Assembly: GCA_947579605.1 (NCBI GenBank)
Contig: OX388322.1
Span: forward strand, 1,054,001 to 1,118,000
Length of the DNA stretch: 64,000 nucleotides
Direction of reading: 5' to 3'
Origin: Athripsodes cinereus
Taxonomy: Eukaryota > Arthropoda > Insecta > Trichoptera > Leptoceridae
The notes below the pieces were generated by a model. It was not told the DNA's origin, did no database searches, and saw only the letters and a program-made list of their open reading frames with translations. Below are positions 22,795-34,673 of this stretch, one piece after another. Made by a program: the position numbers and the translations under genes. Positions within the stretch are counted from its first letter, which is position 1. The number at the start of each line of letters is the position of its first letter.

Positions 22795-23025
22795 TGCACC
22801 ATGGAACACCCGGTACAGAATATTGGTCACCCACTCTTTTCCGTAAGTTTTCGAGTATCCTGTAAAAGGCAGAAGTACACAGACACACTTTTCATTTTAA
22901 AACAACGATAAGGTATATGTCACCCATCCAGAATGTCTAGTATTTTTGCTGGCACAGAGAGGACAACTTGCGTGTTTATTATATGTGTATGGTTGGTCTG
23001 CTGGCTGCTCCACGTGTGAATGATG
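22795..23025 (+). repeat. Family A repeat, near full length
   Basis: ACACCCGGTACAGAATATTG, CACCCACTCTTTTCCGTAAG, CCTGTAAAAGGCAGAAG, ACCCATCCAGAATGTCT and GGCACAGAGAGGACAACTTG occur in order. The 3' end is altered (CTCCACGTGTGAATGATG). Confidence 0.8.
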
Positions 23026-25066
23026 ATGTGCAAGAAGAATAAAATAAATAAGTATATATATAAACATCTAGGTGAGATAATTGTGTATTAATAATTAATA
23101 GAATTTATACAAAATATGTGGGACATTTACATTCAATTTCCTTATGACGTATTGTTATTATGATGCGAGTTAAAAGAATACTTAAAACACGTATATTGTA
23201 TATAACAATAATATTATAACCGGAAGACTAATTGTTCTACTATTTTACATAGACAAAGATTCATAATATACAAGTAAGTGTATATAGGTAAGTAAACACT
23301 TGTCAGAACACACTCTTTGAGATTGATACACGATTAGGGCGTGTAGATTAACGGGTAGGTAGGTACGTATTACAAATTTCCCAGATTATAACTAGGTATG
23401 TGTGCTGAGAAAGAACATTCAAGCATATCAGAGGCAGGTCGAGATTATATTATTTACCGAAGAGAACAATGAGAATTAAAGATAATTTCATCACTCTATC
23501 AAAATGCAACAGTGAGTTTCTGACAACCGAAGCCAGAATTTGGCTGAGGGATACAAGAGTCATTTTATAAATTTTAAATATTTTGCGATTGTATTTTATT
23601 TTACAATTTTATCTTTCTGACATGTTTTTTTTTTTACAATTTTATCTTTTTGACATTTTTTTTTATGATTTTTGTTTTTAGTGATTTTTATGATTTATAG
23701 CGCCTGACATGCCATACGATTATATATATATATATAGTGAGTTTCTAATATTAAATATTTTGCAGCTCATTTATTTCTCTATCACACTAACAAACCGTTT
23801 TCGCGAGAGTATTAAAATTTACAAATTACAACAAACTCGAGTAACAATTATTTTTAATTTTTTTATTTATTAGACATACATTCACGGGGGTAGCCTTTGT
23901 CATGCCAATAACAATAACATAAAAATGACAATAGAAAAAAAGTACCTATATAACATTAATATGCTAACAGTTAAGTCAGAACGTTTCAGATCAGTGGGTA
24001 ATTTAAATGTTATCGATTGTAAGATATAGGAATGATTATGTATTGGGTAATTTAAATAATATTCATTGCAGCAATAGTAATACATATTCCAAAACGATTA
24101 TCTAATAATGAACATACAAAACAAAATAATAAATATATATGTCAATTCAAGAATAGTCATGGAAGAAAAATAAATGTTGGTGAGAAAATAATTATATATC
24201 AAGTATAAATATTCAAACAGGGAGGCTGTAAATTCAATTGTAAATAGCCCAATTTACAAAATAATTTGAAACATCGCATAATAAGATTTTAAGTTAGCAG
24301 GAAAATTGTGGTCAATAATAATATTAATCAATTTACAGTAAAGAATGAATAAATAAATAAATAAATATTGAAGTACCTATGACTAGACGATTAGGCTTAA
24401 AAACTACAACAATCAATAAAGCATTGAATATAAATATGAATATTATGATCTAAGACTTGCCCAATGTCACTTCTACATCTGATCATATTGTATGATTACG
24501 TCAGATTTATATTTGAGGAAAATATCGGCAATTTAAAATTAATATTTTATAACAAATCGTCTTTTCAAATTAACTGCGTATAACAGTTGCACGGTTCGCT
24601 GGATACTCCCCTAATTGTGTTAGACGTCGAGATGACATAGTATAGAAAGATTGACAGACAGTGTAAAAGTGGGTAATGAATAAAAAATCAGGTTACTTTT
24701 GTAGCTCAAATTAATATCGACAAACGTCCCTGCTTTAATACAATACAATACAAAATAACAGCTTACATAGTACTGTATGTAGGCGGAGTACATACAAGTG
24801 TGTAATGTACCCAACAAGTATCTAATCACAATATCTTGAGAAATGGTGTGAAAAGTAACAGTTCCTACATTAAATAATATAAAGATCTAACTGACTGACA
24901 GTATATTCTACTTACTTAATACGTATTACAATAATATGATAATTAGCGTGAAGTAACAATAATTAAGTAATAAATTAATATTACGCATTCGATAACAACA
25001 ATAAAGAAAGAAGATTACTTCAGAATCTGCCAACCTAATTAACTATTGGTTAATTAGAATAATGTT
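23026..25066. other. AT-rich region, no gene recognised
   Basis: It contains an imperfect local duplication of ACAATTTTATCTTT..TGACAT near 23610-23660, a (TA)n run at 23722-23738, and a LINE-like (TAAA)n tail at 24345-24365. Nothing coding is supported. Confidence 0.5.
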
Positions 25067-25557
25067 TAGAGATGCAATGAATAGTATATTTGACCGAATA
25101 CCGAATATTATGCGAGATCATTTGCCGAATAACCGAATATTCGGCAAAACAATGGTGAGAGCGTGTGGTACTCCCGACAACACAATCATCTTCGTGTAGG
25201 TAAATCATAGACATAATTCTTATGTACTAGACTTGCAGCACGGTACATTTTTTCTTAATTTTTGTGTTCCAACATTAATAATAACAATAATAAATTACAA
25301 TATTATGTTGTTTCACTCCATATCAAATTAAATTAATTAATTAGATATTTGAGGATTAATAAAATTATGCATCTGCAGCTGACAATTAAATACATAGCAT
25401 CAATCTACAAACTATCAGTTCCTTCCAGTTTTACATTAAACTATTCGGCTAAACACCGAATAATAGACAAAATATTCGGTGGTATTCGGCCGGATAGTAA
25501 AAATGTTGCCGAATACAGAGAATACCTAATAGTTGCCTAATATTCGTTGCATCTCTA
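25067..25557. mobile_element. Non-autonomous hAT-type element (GAATATTCGG)
   Basis: The ends are TAGAGATGCAATGAATA on the left and TATTCGTTGCATCTCTA on the right. Flanking 8-mers ATAATGTT (25059-25066) and ATAATGTG (25558-25565) agree at seven positions, as expected for a hAT target duplication with one later change. Subterminal regions repeat CCGAATA / TATTCGG motifs in both orientations. No transposase is encoded. Confidence 0.82.
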
Positions 25558-25849
25558 ATAATGTGTATAATCGCTGTGAACATTGCACAGAAAATTCGGC
25601 GTTGAGAGTGTATGTAGGTAATAATGTTTTCCGCAAATCATGTATGTTGCTCAAAAGAAAATAACGAGTAGTTTGTTAAATTTCAACAGTCTTGCTAACT
25701 TCACTGATTATTTTGTTACATTTATTATAATTAAATATTATGAAATCACACATCAGCCAACCATCATACAAAAATGCATAATAACTAGGTCAATCGTAAA
25801 GAGTGATTATATGCACACATAAATTACATCTATTATTTATACAGGACCA
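25558..25849. other. No feature recognised
   Basis: AT-rich, nothing supported. Confidence 0.4.
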
Positions 25850-26105
25850 ATGAGTCCATCCCCAGGGAGCTCAACATTTCTAAATGGTTCTCAACGATTT
25901 GCAGACACATTGCAAGAGAGCCTGAAAACCTGGAAAGATTAATTATAACTGGGGCTGTATAAGGGAGGCGTGGAAGGGGCCGAGTACCAGCAAGATAGAG
26001 CGACCAAATTAAGGAGGCCACATAGAGTTCACTACACGGGGCCTTGCACATGGCGGAGGATCGCTCAAAGTGGAGACAGATTTTCAGTTCTAGCGTTTTT
26101 CTAAG
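25850..26105 (+). pseudogene. LINE C-terminal fossil
   Basis: One plus frame reads IAREPENLERLIITGAV, stop, GRRGRGRVPAR, stop, SDQIKEAT, stop, SSLHGALHMAEDRSKWRQ. The GRRGRGR-P-R-SDQI block and the terminal A-DR-KWR block are diagnostic of LINE C-termini. Three nonsense codons show an old copy. Confidence 0.72.
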
Positions 26106-27335
26106 GTTCATTCGCGTCACTGGAAACTTTGTGTTAAAAATAAATAAACTGAATCATTCTCGAAACGGTATTATTTAAACTATAAAATAAATGAAGATAT
26201 AATGCGCGTAATAAATAAACGATTAAATCATTCCATAGACACGTAACTTCGATTGAAGATAATCAGAAACCACTTCCAAAAAAAGAGCGTGGAATCTGTT
26301 ACAGAGATCATCACAGAAACCGCACATGACAAATAAATTCACCACAAACACCTAAAATACAACATATTACAACAATGAGTCATCCATATAAAAATAACAA
26401 ATAACAATATTGATGATATTCCTTTGCATCGTGTTCTAACGATTCGTTTCAATAATCAATATTGCTTGCCGACAATTGAAAGCGAATTGAACAACGAACT
26501 TGTTCACCGTAAATCGATTCAATTTTTTTTCGGCCAAAATGAACAACTCAACAAATTAAGAAAATAACGATTGATTCTCTTCAAGGTATACCTTTTTCAC
26601 AGCAAAAGGGCACAAGTAGCAGGATTCTACATGAGATGCGAAAAAATCAATACGGCTTGATTACTACTTATAGCTTTAAAAATATTCGTTTTGGGGCATT
26701 GTCAATCTCTTAAAATTCCGCAACTGACACTCTTGTTTTTCATTATGTGTGACAACTGAATGGGCTATGATATAAATAAATGGAATAATATATGGACACT
26801 TATAAATTGGACATTACATTGTATACTAATTGTTGGTGATAGTAAAATTGTACTACATTGTATGCAGCGTTCTGTTGGCTCGAATAAAAAAAAACACAAA
26901 AACGTCCCCCTAGAATTTTGAATTAAATTAGTAAAATTAAAACCTTTAGCTCCCATCCAAGACAAACAAATAGAAACACACTATTAGATACAAGCGTACA
27001 AAGAATACAATAAAATTATCTGATCAAAGTTGATTTTTTTTTTTTCAAAACCATACGCAACGATGTTCTTGGTGCTTCAAAATAATTGAAAGTGTGTTCG
27101 GTCGATTCAATTGACTGATCAATGTCGACCCATCTGAACCCACTATTTACGTGAACTTCATTCACATTCAATGTACATAAATGGGCACATCATAATATCA
27201 ATATTATGATCGTAGGTAAATATGTAGGCGTGAAAATCCATAGATTATTAGCATACAAATAATATATAGGTGCTATTAAATTACTGCGTGCAATCGATCG
27301 TAAAGTCTTCGATTTAAATAATTAATATTCTAGAA
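26106..27335. other. No feature recognised
   Basis: AT-rich, no supported gene or repeat end until the hAT-type element. Confidence 0.45.
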
Positions 27336-27792
27336 CACTGTTCTTCAACCTTTTCATCTCCGCGGACCGGCCAACGTTTAATAATTTTATCGTGGCCCGC
27401 TGTGGGGGAGACGTTGATCGTTTACACTTTGGGACCTTTTTCAGATCTCAGATTTCCAGGATTTAATGCTTTCCCTTACACTCAAAATTCACACTCGTCG
27501 CCAGATTTTCGAAAAAGACAAGCGATTAGAGATATTTCATGATCTCCTTGGTTTTGTTGAGGAAAGTTTCCTAATTTTACAAAAGTGAGAAACGTTTTTG
27601 GTCTTGGATTTGATCACTTCCCATAATACTAATTTTCTGTCCCCCGTTGCTAAATTAAGGTATAGGAATTAGACATATTTTATGTTCTCCTCGGTTAAGT
27701 TAATGTCACAAATTAATAATGCTTTACATAGTTTTTAATATCGAGAAAAATAACTGACCTTCATAACGCGGACCGGGGGTTGGAGACCCCTG
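27336..27792. mobile_element. Non-autonomous hAT-type element (GGACCGG)
   Basis: The right end is GGTTGGAGACCCCTG and the left is a degraded complement, CACTGTTCTTCAACC. Next to each end is a GCGGACCGG block (27362 and about 27769). Flanking 8-mers TTCTAGAA and TTCTAAAC agree at six positions. The layout matches a widespread class of hAT MITEs with CAGGGGTC.CCAACC ends. The interior is non-coding. Confidence 0.75.
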
Positions 27793-28150
27793 TTCTAAAC
27801 TACAGATCGTAGATTATAGAAGATTCTCAACGAATAAGTAAATGCGCAATCGTGGTTTGCGCAACATAAACAATTATTAATAATACTGATGGATTTACAG
27901 GTATTCATTCTATGAATAATAACAAACCGTGCAGTTATTTCGATATCATTGCGAAAAGGTAAATACCCAATGCGCCTTAAGAGGTATTCAGACTTGTTCA
28001 CTATGATGATCCTTCAAATTGAAAAGGTGTGAATAGACGCTTCATCGATAGAGCTCACTGTTCGAACAGTCTGCTTAACAGAATAAGATTAATCTCTACA
28101 CTTCAAGCTTTCAAGCGAGCGGTCAGGGACCACTTTATATTATCTCAATA
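27793..28150. other. No gene; MITE fragment of the 36-kb family
   Basis: TTGTTCACTATGATGATCCT and AAAGGTGTGAATAGACG near 27995-28045 match blocks of the element at 36113-36820. Nothing else is supported. Confidence 0.45.
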
Positions 28151-29011
28151 AATTTATTATTTAGTTTGATTAAATTTAAACACTGTGTCTTTCACTAAAT
28201 GTTTTATATTTTTAAAAGCTTTTGGGACTACGTAAAAATACGTTTTAAGTATTTTTTCACTGAGGATGGACATAGTCCGAAAAGCTTTTGGGACTACGTA
28301 AAAATACGTTTTAAGTATTTTTTCACTGAGGATGGACATAGTCCGAAAAGCTTTTGGGACTACGTAAAAATACGTTTTAAGTATTTTTTCACTGAGGATG
28401 GACATAGTCCGAAAAGCTTTTGGGACTACGTAAAAATACGTTTTAAGTATTTTTTCACTGAGGATGGACATAGTCCGAAAAGCTTTTGGGACTACGTAAA
28501 AATACGTTTTAAGTATTTTTTCACTGAGGATGGACATAGTCCGAAAAGCTTTTGGGACTACGTAAAAATACGTTTTAAGTATTTTTTCACTGAGGATGGA
28601 CATAGTCCGAAAAGCTTTTGGGACTACGTAAAAATACGTTTTAAGTATTTTTTCACTGAGGATGGACATAGTCCGAAAAGCTTTTGGGACTACGTAAAAA
28701 TACGTTTTAAGTATTTTTTCACTGAGGATGGACATAGTCCGAAAAGCTTTTGGGACTACGTAAAAATACGTTTTAAGTATTTTTTCACTGAGGATGGACA
28801 TAGTCCGAAAAGCTTTTGGGACTACGTAAAAATACGTTTTAAGTATTTTTTCACTGAGGATGGACATAGTCCGAAAAGCTTTTGGGACTACGTAAAAATA
28901 CGTTTTAAGTATTTTTCACTGAGGATGAATTTAGTCCGAAAAGCTTTTGAAAATAAATAATACTTTAAGTGAAAGACAGTGTTTAAATTTAATCAAACTA
29001 AATAATAAATT
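28151..29011. mobile_element. Inverted-repeat-bounded array of 66-bp tandem units
   Basis: Outer arms (28151-28224 and 28937-29011) are inverted copies: AATTTATTATTTAGTTTGAT on the left is the exact complement of the right terminus. The left arm carries two extra bases (CTGTGTCTTT against CTGTCTTT). Between the arms are eleven head-to-tail 66-bp units (28217-28949). The first ten appear identical; the eleventh lacks one T and differs at a few positions. Because 66 is a multiple of three, long frames stay open on both strands, but their products are simply the translated repeat. A 12-bp match ATTATCTCAATA at 28139-28150 and 29056-29067 may be a target duplication. No protein of mobile-element type is encoded. 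Confidence 0.9.
28217..28949 (+). repeat. Eleven-copy 66-bp satellite array
   Basis: Each unit begins AGCTTTTGGGACTACG, has a small inverted core CGTA-AAAA-TACG, and contains CACTGAGGATGGACATAGTC then CGAAA. The ends CTTTTGGGACTA and TAGTCCGAAAAG are near-perfect inverted repeats, so each unit can fold. Uniformity across ten units implies very recent amplification, homogenisation or rolling-circle-type origin. The phrase CTGAGGA-T-GGAC-ATA-GTCC-GAAA-AAGCTT-like order also fits a hammerhead layout. Confidence 0.95.
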
Positions 29012-29134
29012 GTGACGAACTTTCACAATGTTTGCTCTTCGACAATAAATAAATTATTATCTCAATATTTGTCGTCTGTTTCCTAGTCCCTTTTCCTACA
29101 TACTCTTCACCCTTGTCCTTCCTCTCTTCTATGC

Positions 29135-29262
29135 TTTAAGGTTCAGTGTCCTGCAAAAGGCAGGTGTTCGAAAAATAAGGATTTTTACATGTTAAATTCA
29201 GCGATGAGGTTTGCCTCCCATGCTGAATGTTCTATTTTTTTGTTGGCACGGGGAGGAACGAA
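29135..29262 (+). repeat. Family A repeat, central part
   Basis: GTGTCCTGCAAAAGGCAGGT, AAATTCAGCGATGAGGTTTG and TTGGCACGGGGAGGA are present; the 3' third is missing. Confidence 0.8.
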
Positions 29263-29844
29263 ATAATTAAGATAGTTGTTTTACACATTTTCAAAATTTT
29301 GACGTAAACCATAAGAATACTGGATCAAAAATCTGCTAAGCTATACAATACGACGTATTTACAGAATCATTTCCAAAAATAAAATGTAATTTTTATGGTA
29401 AGTGTATCCATAACAGACGCCAAATGTAGAGTAAGTAGATGTAACATTATTGAGGTTACGGTCAATGTGGTGACTACATATTTAGTCTTAATAGACCATA
29501 TGTTCTAATACATGATACAATTATTCTAACGAACAACAACAAAGTAAATCATAAATAATATAAATAATTATACTATAATGTAAAGTACAGGTAAATTTGC
29601 ATTTTGCCACACGGGTAGTTTTTCTACAGACTATAGACACAATGGTATTATTATCTATATGTAATAATAAGTTGTCCGAGGTTAAAACTTAAAATAAGAA
29701 CTACTTTTTAAGCACTGAAAATCGGTATAAATCCGAATTGATAATAATTATACTTTTAACCATGTAATGTTTGCAGCAAAAAATTGGCTGCTGATATCTG
29801 TGTCTCATAGTGCGTCAGAAAAACCTTCTACAAGATAAAGAAGG
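29263..29844. other. No feature recognised
   Basis: AT-rich, nothing supported. Confidence 0.45.
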
Positions 29845-30020
29845 GATGCCCGAGGGGACAAATCATAGTGGATGCCCACGCCGAGAATACTTTGACGATC
29901 TTTGCTAGGATATGAGCTGCAGATCATACGACGAGCTGAAGAGGGTCGCTCAGGATAGACCGCAATGGAGAGAAAAATGCAGGGCTAAGCACTGCAAATC
30001 AATTCAGAATTGAAACCAGC
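29845..30020 (+). pseudogene. RTE-type LINE C-terminal fossil
   Basis: Frames joined across small indels read REYFDDLC, MSCRSYDELKRVAQDRPQWR and EKCRAKHC. They correspond to the DAYMDQLKRDMSCGSYMELK and ENREEWRNK end of the LINE at 50071-52866, so this is a decayed relative of that element. Confidence 0.7.
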
Positions 30021-30074
30021 GTAGGAGAGATCTATGTCAAATGATGTAAAATAATTTTAAGTTGCCTATTTATC

Positions 30075-30295
30075 TATCTAGTCCATACGCATAATAAGTA
30101 AGGCAACCAGTGATAATCACGCATATCGTCTTCGCTGTGCCATAAAAAACAATTCATTAAGGATCAGCGACAATATACCTCACAACTGCTGAAATGAAAA
30201 TTCTAAATGTTCTGCGTGCAATGCTGAAGAAATGAAAAGCCTAGTTTACTGTAGAACAAAAGAGTGAGAGAGCTATTATAATTCGGGGACTCTAA
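30075..30295 (-). repeat. Family A repeat, strongly diverged
   Basis: Family order is visible on the minus strand (ctctcactctttTGTTCTAC, a GGCACAGCGAAGACGATATG block, CATAATAAGTAAGGCAACCA complement), but many bases differ. Confidence 0.4.
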
Positions 30296-30303
30296 TATTG
30301 AAT

Positions 30304-30358
30304 ACCACCCACCGTCCAGCCGAACATCGCAGAAGTCTGGGGACTTTCGTTTACCCTA
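30304..30358 (-). repeat. Family P motif, copy 2
   Basis: Minus strand: AAAGTCCCCAGACTTCTGCG followed by GGACGGTGGGTGG, matching 12843-12895. Confidence 0.6.
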
Positions 30359-30417
30359 TATTCAACAAGGTGTCATGGAAAGCATAGAAAAATAATATGG
30401 ACAGAATATTTTCATAT

Positions 30418-30600
30418 TTGACGGTCGGTGTGGTGCAGAGATGATGCTCCAGCCTTTGAATCACGAGGTCCCAGATTCGATTCCCAGCCAGGGAATAATT
30501 AAAAATGAACTTTTTCCAATTGTCATAGATCTGGGTGTAACATATACCTATGCGTGTTTGTATAATATACATAATTATTATGTACCTATATCGTCGCGTT
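30418..30600 (+). repeat. tRNA-derived SINE
   Basis: The head GGTGTGGTGCAGAGATGA and the B box GATTCGATTCCCAGCCAGGG are tRNA-like. The tail contains GAACTTTTTCCAATTGTCAT and AGATCTGGGTGTAACAT. A head of the same family occurs in reverse at 43745-43835. The acceptor stem does not close, so it is not a tRNA gene. Confidence 0.65.
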
Positions 30601-30612
30601 AGTACCCATAAT

Positions 30613-31127
30613 GGGGTGTTCACATTTGGCGAATATCGCCAGCCGAATTTCAAAATATAACGCCAGGCGAAAAAACAAAATTCGCCGTACGCCCATTGAT
30701 CGTCACACCTGTTCACACAAGTCCACCGATATAGAAACGATCTGTCAGATGCGCTTTGATTTTGACACTGTTTTCAAAATGGCGTCGAGATGGAGATCGC
30801 GAAGTGTTTATTTTTAGTCGAAAATGTTATAGTAGAGGTTATAAGGCGCCTTTTAATTAAGGAAACAAACGCCACAAACCAACAAAAAAGATAACAGCTG
30901 TCACGAAGCGGGAAACATTATAAAATTTATAGGTTATAAAGCTTTTACCATAGATATAAATGACGCGCATATCTGCGCATGTGCAAATCGTTCAATCGGC
31001 CGAGAAAGTTGGAAGGTGGTCAACTCGAGACGATATCGTTTCTACTGGTTTTTATCGTTTCAGACTAGCTGTCATTTTGTTCACACGGTTCAAATGGCTG
31101 GCGATATTCGCCAAAGTGAGAACACCA
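30613..31127 (+). mobile_element. MITE family M, copy 2
   Basis: The inverted ends are GGTGTTCACATTTGGCGAAT and ATTCGCCAAAGTGAGAACAC. CATAAT flanks both sides (30607-30612, 31128-31133) as a possible target duplication. The interior matches 16476-16971 in reverse orientation, including CGTCGAGATGGAGATCG, TTATAAGGCGCCTTTTAATT and AACATTATAAA. The frame that is open in copy 1 is broken here by frameshifts and stops. Confidence 0.75.
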
Positions 31128-32004
31128 CATAATACAAGGTTCGTATTTAAATTTGAGATTAGCTCGATCTGTATTATATTTATACTATTTGAGTGTATGT
31201 GTTAAACACAGTTTTTTTTTTAAATATAAGCATGCATTATTAATTATATTGTAAATGATTTATTTTATTTAGGTGTGTGTCAATATGACATGGTTAGATG
31301 GAAGAAATCACTTCATAATGATAATCTCGCCACTGCATATCATCTCAATATTTTATATTCTATATTGTTTTATAATTTCTGCTGTATAATGATGATGTGC
31401 AAAAAGAATAAATAAATATATATAATGTTATTTTTTTACTACGGGTGTTAAATAAAAACAGAACTCCAACACACACACACGCATGTGACATATCATCACG
31501 CCTAACGTTCACGTGACGAATGTTAATCGGATGAATGACTTGCGCCATTTTCACATATCCACTTCCAGGAATAATTTAATAATATAATCGAATACAAAAC
31601 CTACATATAGATTTTACTTGAATGATATCCAAACAATGTATTATTTCTATACAATATGACCTGCCGTATATAAAGACGGAATGCCGGTGAAGGCCTAATG
31701 TGGACGGAAGGCCGAACAAAATGCAATAGAAGTGAAATAAAACGGAATAAATATCCACTGACTATTCGGCTTAATATAAATTTTGTATTTTCAGAAATGC
31801 TGCGTGGAAATTCGATGTCATTTCTCTCTCTTGCTTCCAGTTTCGATACAACACGAACTATCTATCTTTCCAACACTGGCATAGTGGTAGGTACAAGACT
31901 AAAGAGAGTTGAAGATAAATAAATTGTCACCTAAACGGATAAATAGGAGTCCTTGGACTCCTGAAATATCCGACAAATAAAGTTATTTCAACATAATAAT
32001 ATCT
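31128..32004. other. No gene; family P motif copy 3 at 31936-31975
   Basis: CGGATAAATAGGAGTCCTTG GACTCCTG is a family P variant in which the core inverted repeat is retained although its bases differ (GGAGTCC/GGACTCC). The rest is AT-rich with nothing supported. Confidence 0.45.
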
Positions 32005-34572
32005 ATCTTTCCATCCCACAAGTGGGTAGCGAAGAGACTGCAAAGACATATTATTGAACTTAGTTTTATCGAGCTACTATGTATTTGATATCCGACCGAA
32101 TACCATACAGTCATTACATTTATTGATAAAAATATGAAATCATCGCACATTGATCCTTTTTATCAATAGAGGAAGACACAGAAATACCTACCGCCAGGAA
32201 ACCCCCAAAGCCACACATATCGCCAAAGTACTCTCCTGTATGGACAGACCTTAAAGGTCGATAAGGTTTCAAAATACCTAAAGATGAATGCAAATGAAAA
32301 AAAGAAGTGAAAACTCATTATAAGGGTGTACATAGGGTACAGAACTTTTTCACTCGTTCACTAATAGCAGCGCCCACTCGGTTGGATGAAAACGTCAATC
32401 ATTTGGTGACAATTCAGAGCATTCTCCGAGGAAATATTCGAATGAATGCCTTCGTCACCCTCCTTGGGAAAGGTAACGAAGGCATTTATTCCAACGTTTG
32501 TTACCAATTGTCACCGAATGATTAAAGATTGATGACTGACATTTTCATCCAGCTGTGTGGACGCTGCTTATCACAAAACATGATCATCTTCTTAATATGA
32601 ATCGATTCCATGTAAAAGGAAATAATTACTGTGTTGAAGTCATCGATGATTCGGAGTGAGGGAATGTGCTTTGAGCAGATTTATTCGAAATTACATGCTT
32701 TCCATTGAGGTTCCCCTGTAGCTTGTTTTTTGTAGGTTTTTGTTATTATATTTTAATTATTTTTGTTTCGAGTACGTTTTGTATTGTCATTTTATTATGA
32801 ATATTGTTTTAGTTGTATATTCTGTCAATAAATAAAAATATATAAACAGAATAAACGACAATAGAATAAATATAGATAAACAGAAGAATTTTCTCTAAAC
32901 TAAATACACTTTCTAATTTATAAACGAGGATTAATTTGGGCGGGGGTTCAACCTCAGATAAAACCTATAAATAAATTTGAAATTTTTGATTTGATCGGTG
33001 GTACATCGCTAGCCTGGATGCCATCGTCCAAGAGGGATAATGACAGTGAACAAACATCCGGCAATCGGAGTAAGAATCTGACTGGTTATCCGTTCTCTGC
33101 TACCCGGTGAAACCACTTCAACAGTTTAATAACATACAATAGGTAATAATGAACAGTTAAAACTAATAGTAATAATAATTTGTCAGTCAGGAATAGTTAT
33201 ACGATTCGCCCACGTATTAAAAATAGACAATTGCTACATGAAAATTGAATCACGTTTGCAATTTTAAATTGTTTTTTTTTGTAGGTACAGTTAAGTAGTA
33301 CATTCAAGGTTTAAATAGAAACAATCAATCGATTAAAATATAAATAACACTTCTTCCTACATACTTCAAATGCCCTCGGAGGTGCACTGGTCATATATAA
33401 GAGCGGCTACGTGATTTGATTTCAGAATAAGTCCATCCTTTAGGACTTGGTCAACCTTATATAAATTTCCTCCATATTAGACTTTTAAGCTATTATTTCC
33501 GGGCCGTCGATGGCTCTCTGCCATTTGTGAAAAAAAAAGACTCGGTAAAAATGAATACTATCCTATTTTCATAGTCACCATGCCCTCTTTTATTATTTTT
33601 ACATGGCCAAACCACCATAATTTAATGGTAACATTCCATTCATCTTGATTATGACATCAGCATTCATTCCAATTCTTCACGAGTCTCAATACTGTTCACA
33701 CACTTTCTTCCTCGAACTTTTATCACACATCCTTCTCAACGATCTAAGTTCTTGAATCTTGTGTAGGTTTGTAAAATCGATCAGACGAAAATAAATTCAG
33801 AATATATATGTAATAATTTATTAACTAAAAGAAGGCCACCCAATTAGATTGTAAACCGAATGTTTATAATAAACTGAGATATATTTAAAACTAACTAACA
33901 TTAGATCCAATCCAACATAATTATATCTGTAGATAGGAAGTGACTAGGAGAACATAAAACTCCTACATCGTACAATATACAATAGAACCAGCTACGTCAG
34001 ACTTGGAACAGATCCCAGAATATATTATATAACACCTAACTACTAATGTACTATATATAACAAGGGATATTATTAATTTAAACACTGATGTGATATCTAA
34101 ATATTGTAATACAATATATTATAACGATATCGAGCAGACCACGTGCGTACTGAAACGGCCTAAAAACTTAACTCGCATGACGTTATAAAAATATTCAAAT
34201 TAGCGCAACACACTTTTCAGTGACCGCAGATCATCTGCTGACCGTCACACCGTCACAAAATGTAGATGATGAACATTATTTCATTTTGAGTAATATTCCA
34301 TTGCGGCTTTATACAGGCCACATACACCAAAGAAGTAGGTACCAATGTACCTACTCTAGTTCCAAGGTTTTGAATTCGATTGAGTGGACCTAAACGAGAT
34401 GACCACCGAGACAGCGAAAAAATTGTTAACCCCTTAATCTGTAGGGCTGGAATGCACATGACATTAGATTATGACATGTATGTTTAAAACTTTTTATATT
34501 ATGTTTAAAACATAATATTTTCCGAGGGTGGTTAAGTATTAATGGAAAAAAATCCAGATATATATTACTTAC
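32005..34572. other. No further gene recognised
   Basis: A short family A 3' fragment (TCCCACAAGTGGGTAGC) lies at 32012-32030. Further CEP170 exons would be expected on the minus strand from here leftwards. I looked for short minus-strand exons between AG and GT signals and could support none. Confidence 0.4.
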
Positions 34573-34673
34573 CGGTATGGGTGGTCTCTGTCTCACCAGA
34601 GTGTTGACTGGGCTGGGAATCTTGGAAGGAGTGCTGCACACAGAAGACACGCTGCGCACTGGGCTGGTCAAAC
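34573..34673 (-). CDS. CEP170-like, second supported exon
   Basis: A 101-bp exon encodes GLTSPVRSVSSVCSTPSKIP followed by SPVNTLVRQRPPIP. Its polypyrimidine-type acceptor TGTGGTTCCAG and strong donor GTAAGTAA frame it exactly. Phase 1 entry and phase 0 exit fit the large exon upstream. The Ser/Pro/Arg composition continues that of the large exon. Confidence 0.8.

Noticed and set aside
28217..28949. Possible CRISPR array
   Set aside because: Units are contiguous and identical with no unique spacers, in a eukaryotic context.
28157..28960. Long open frames of 236 and 253 codons on opposite strands
   Set aside because: Both are the 66-bp repeat translated. The unit length is a multiple of three without stops, so frames stay open on both strands with no independent evidence of coding.
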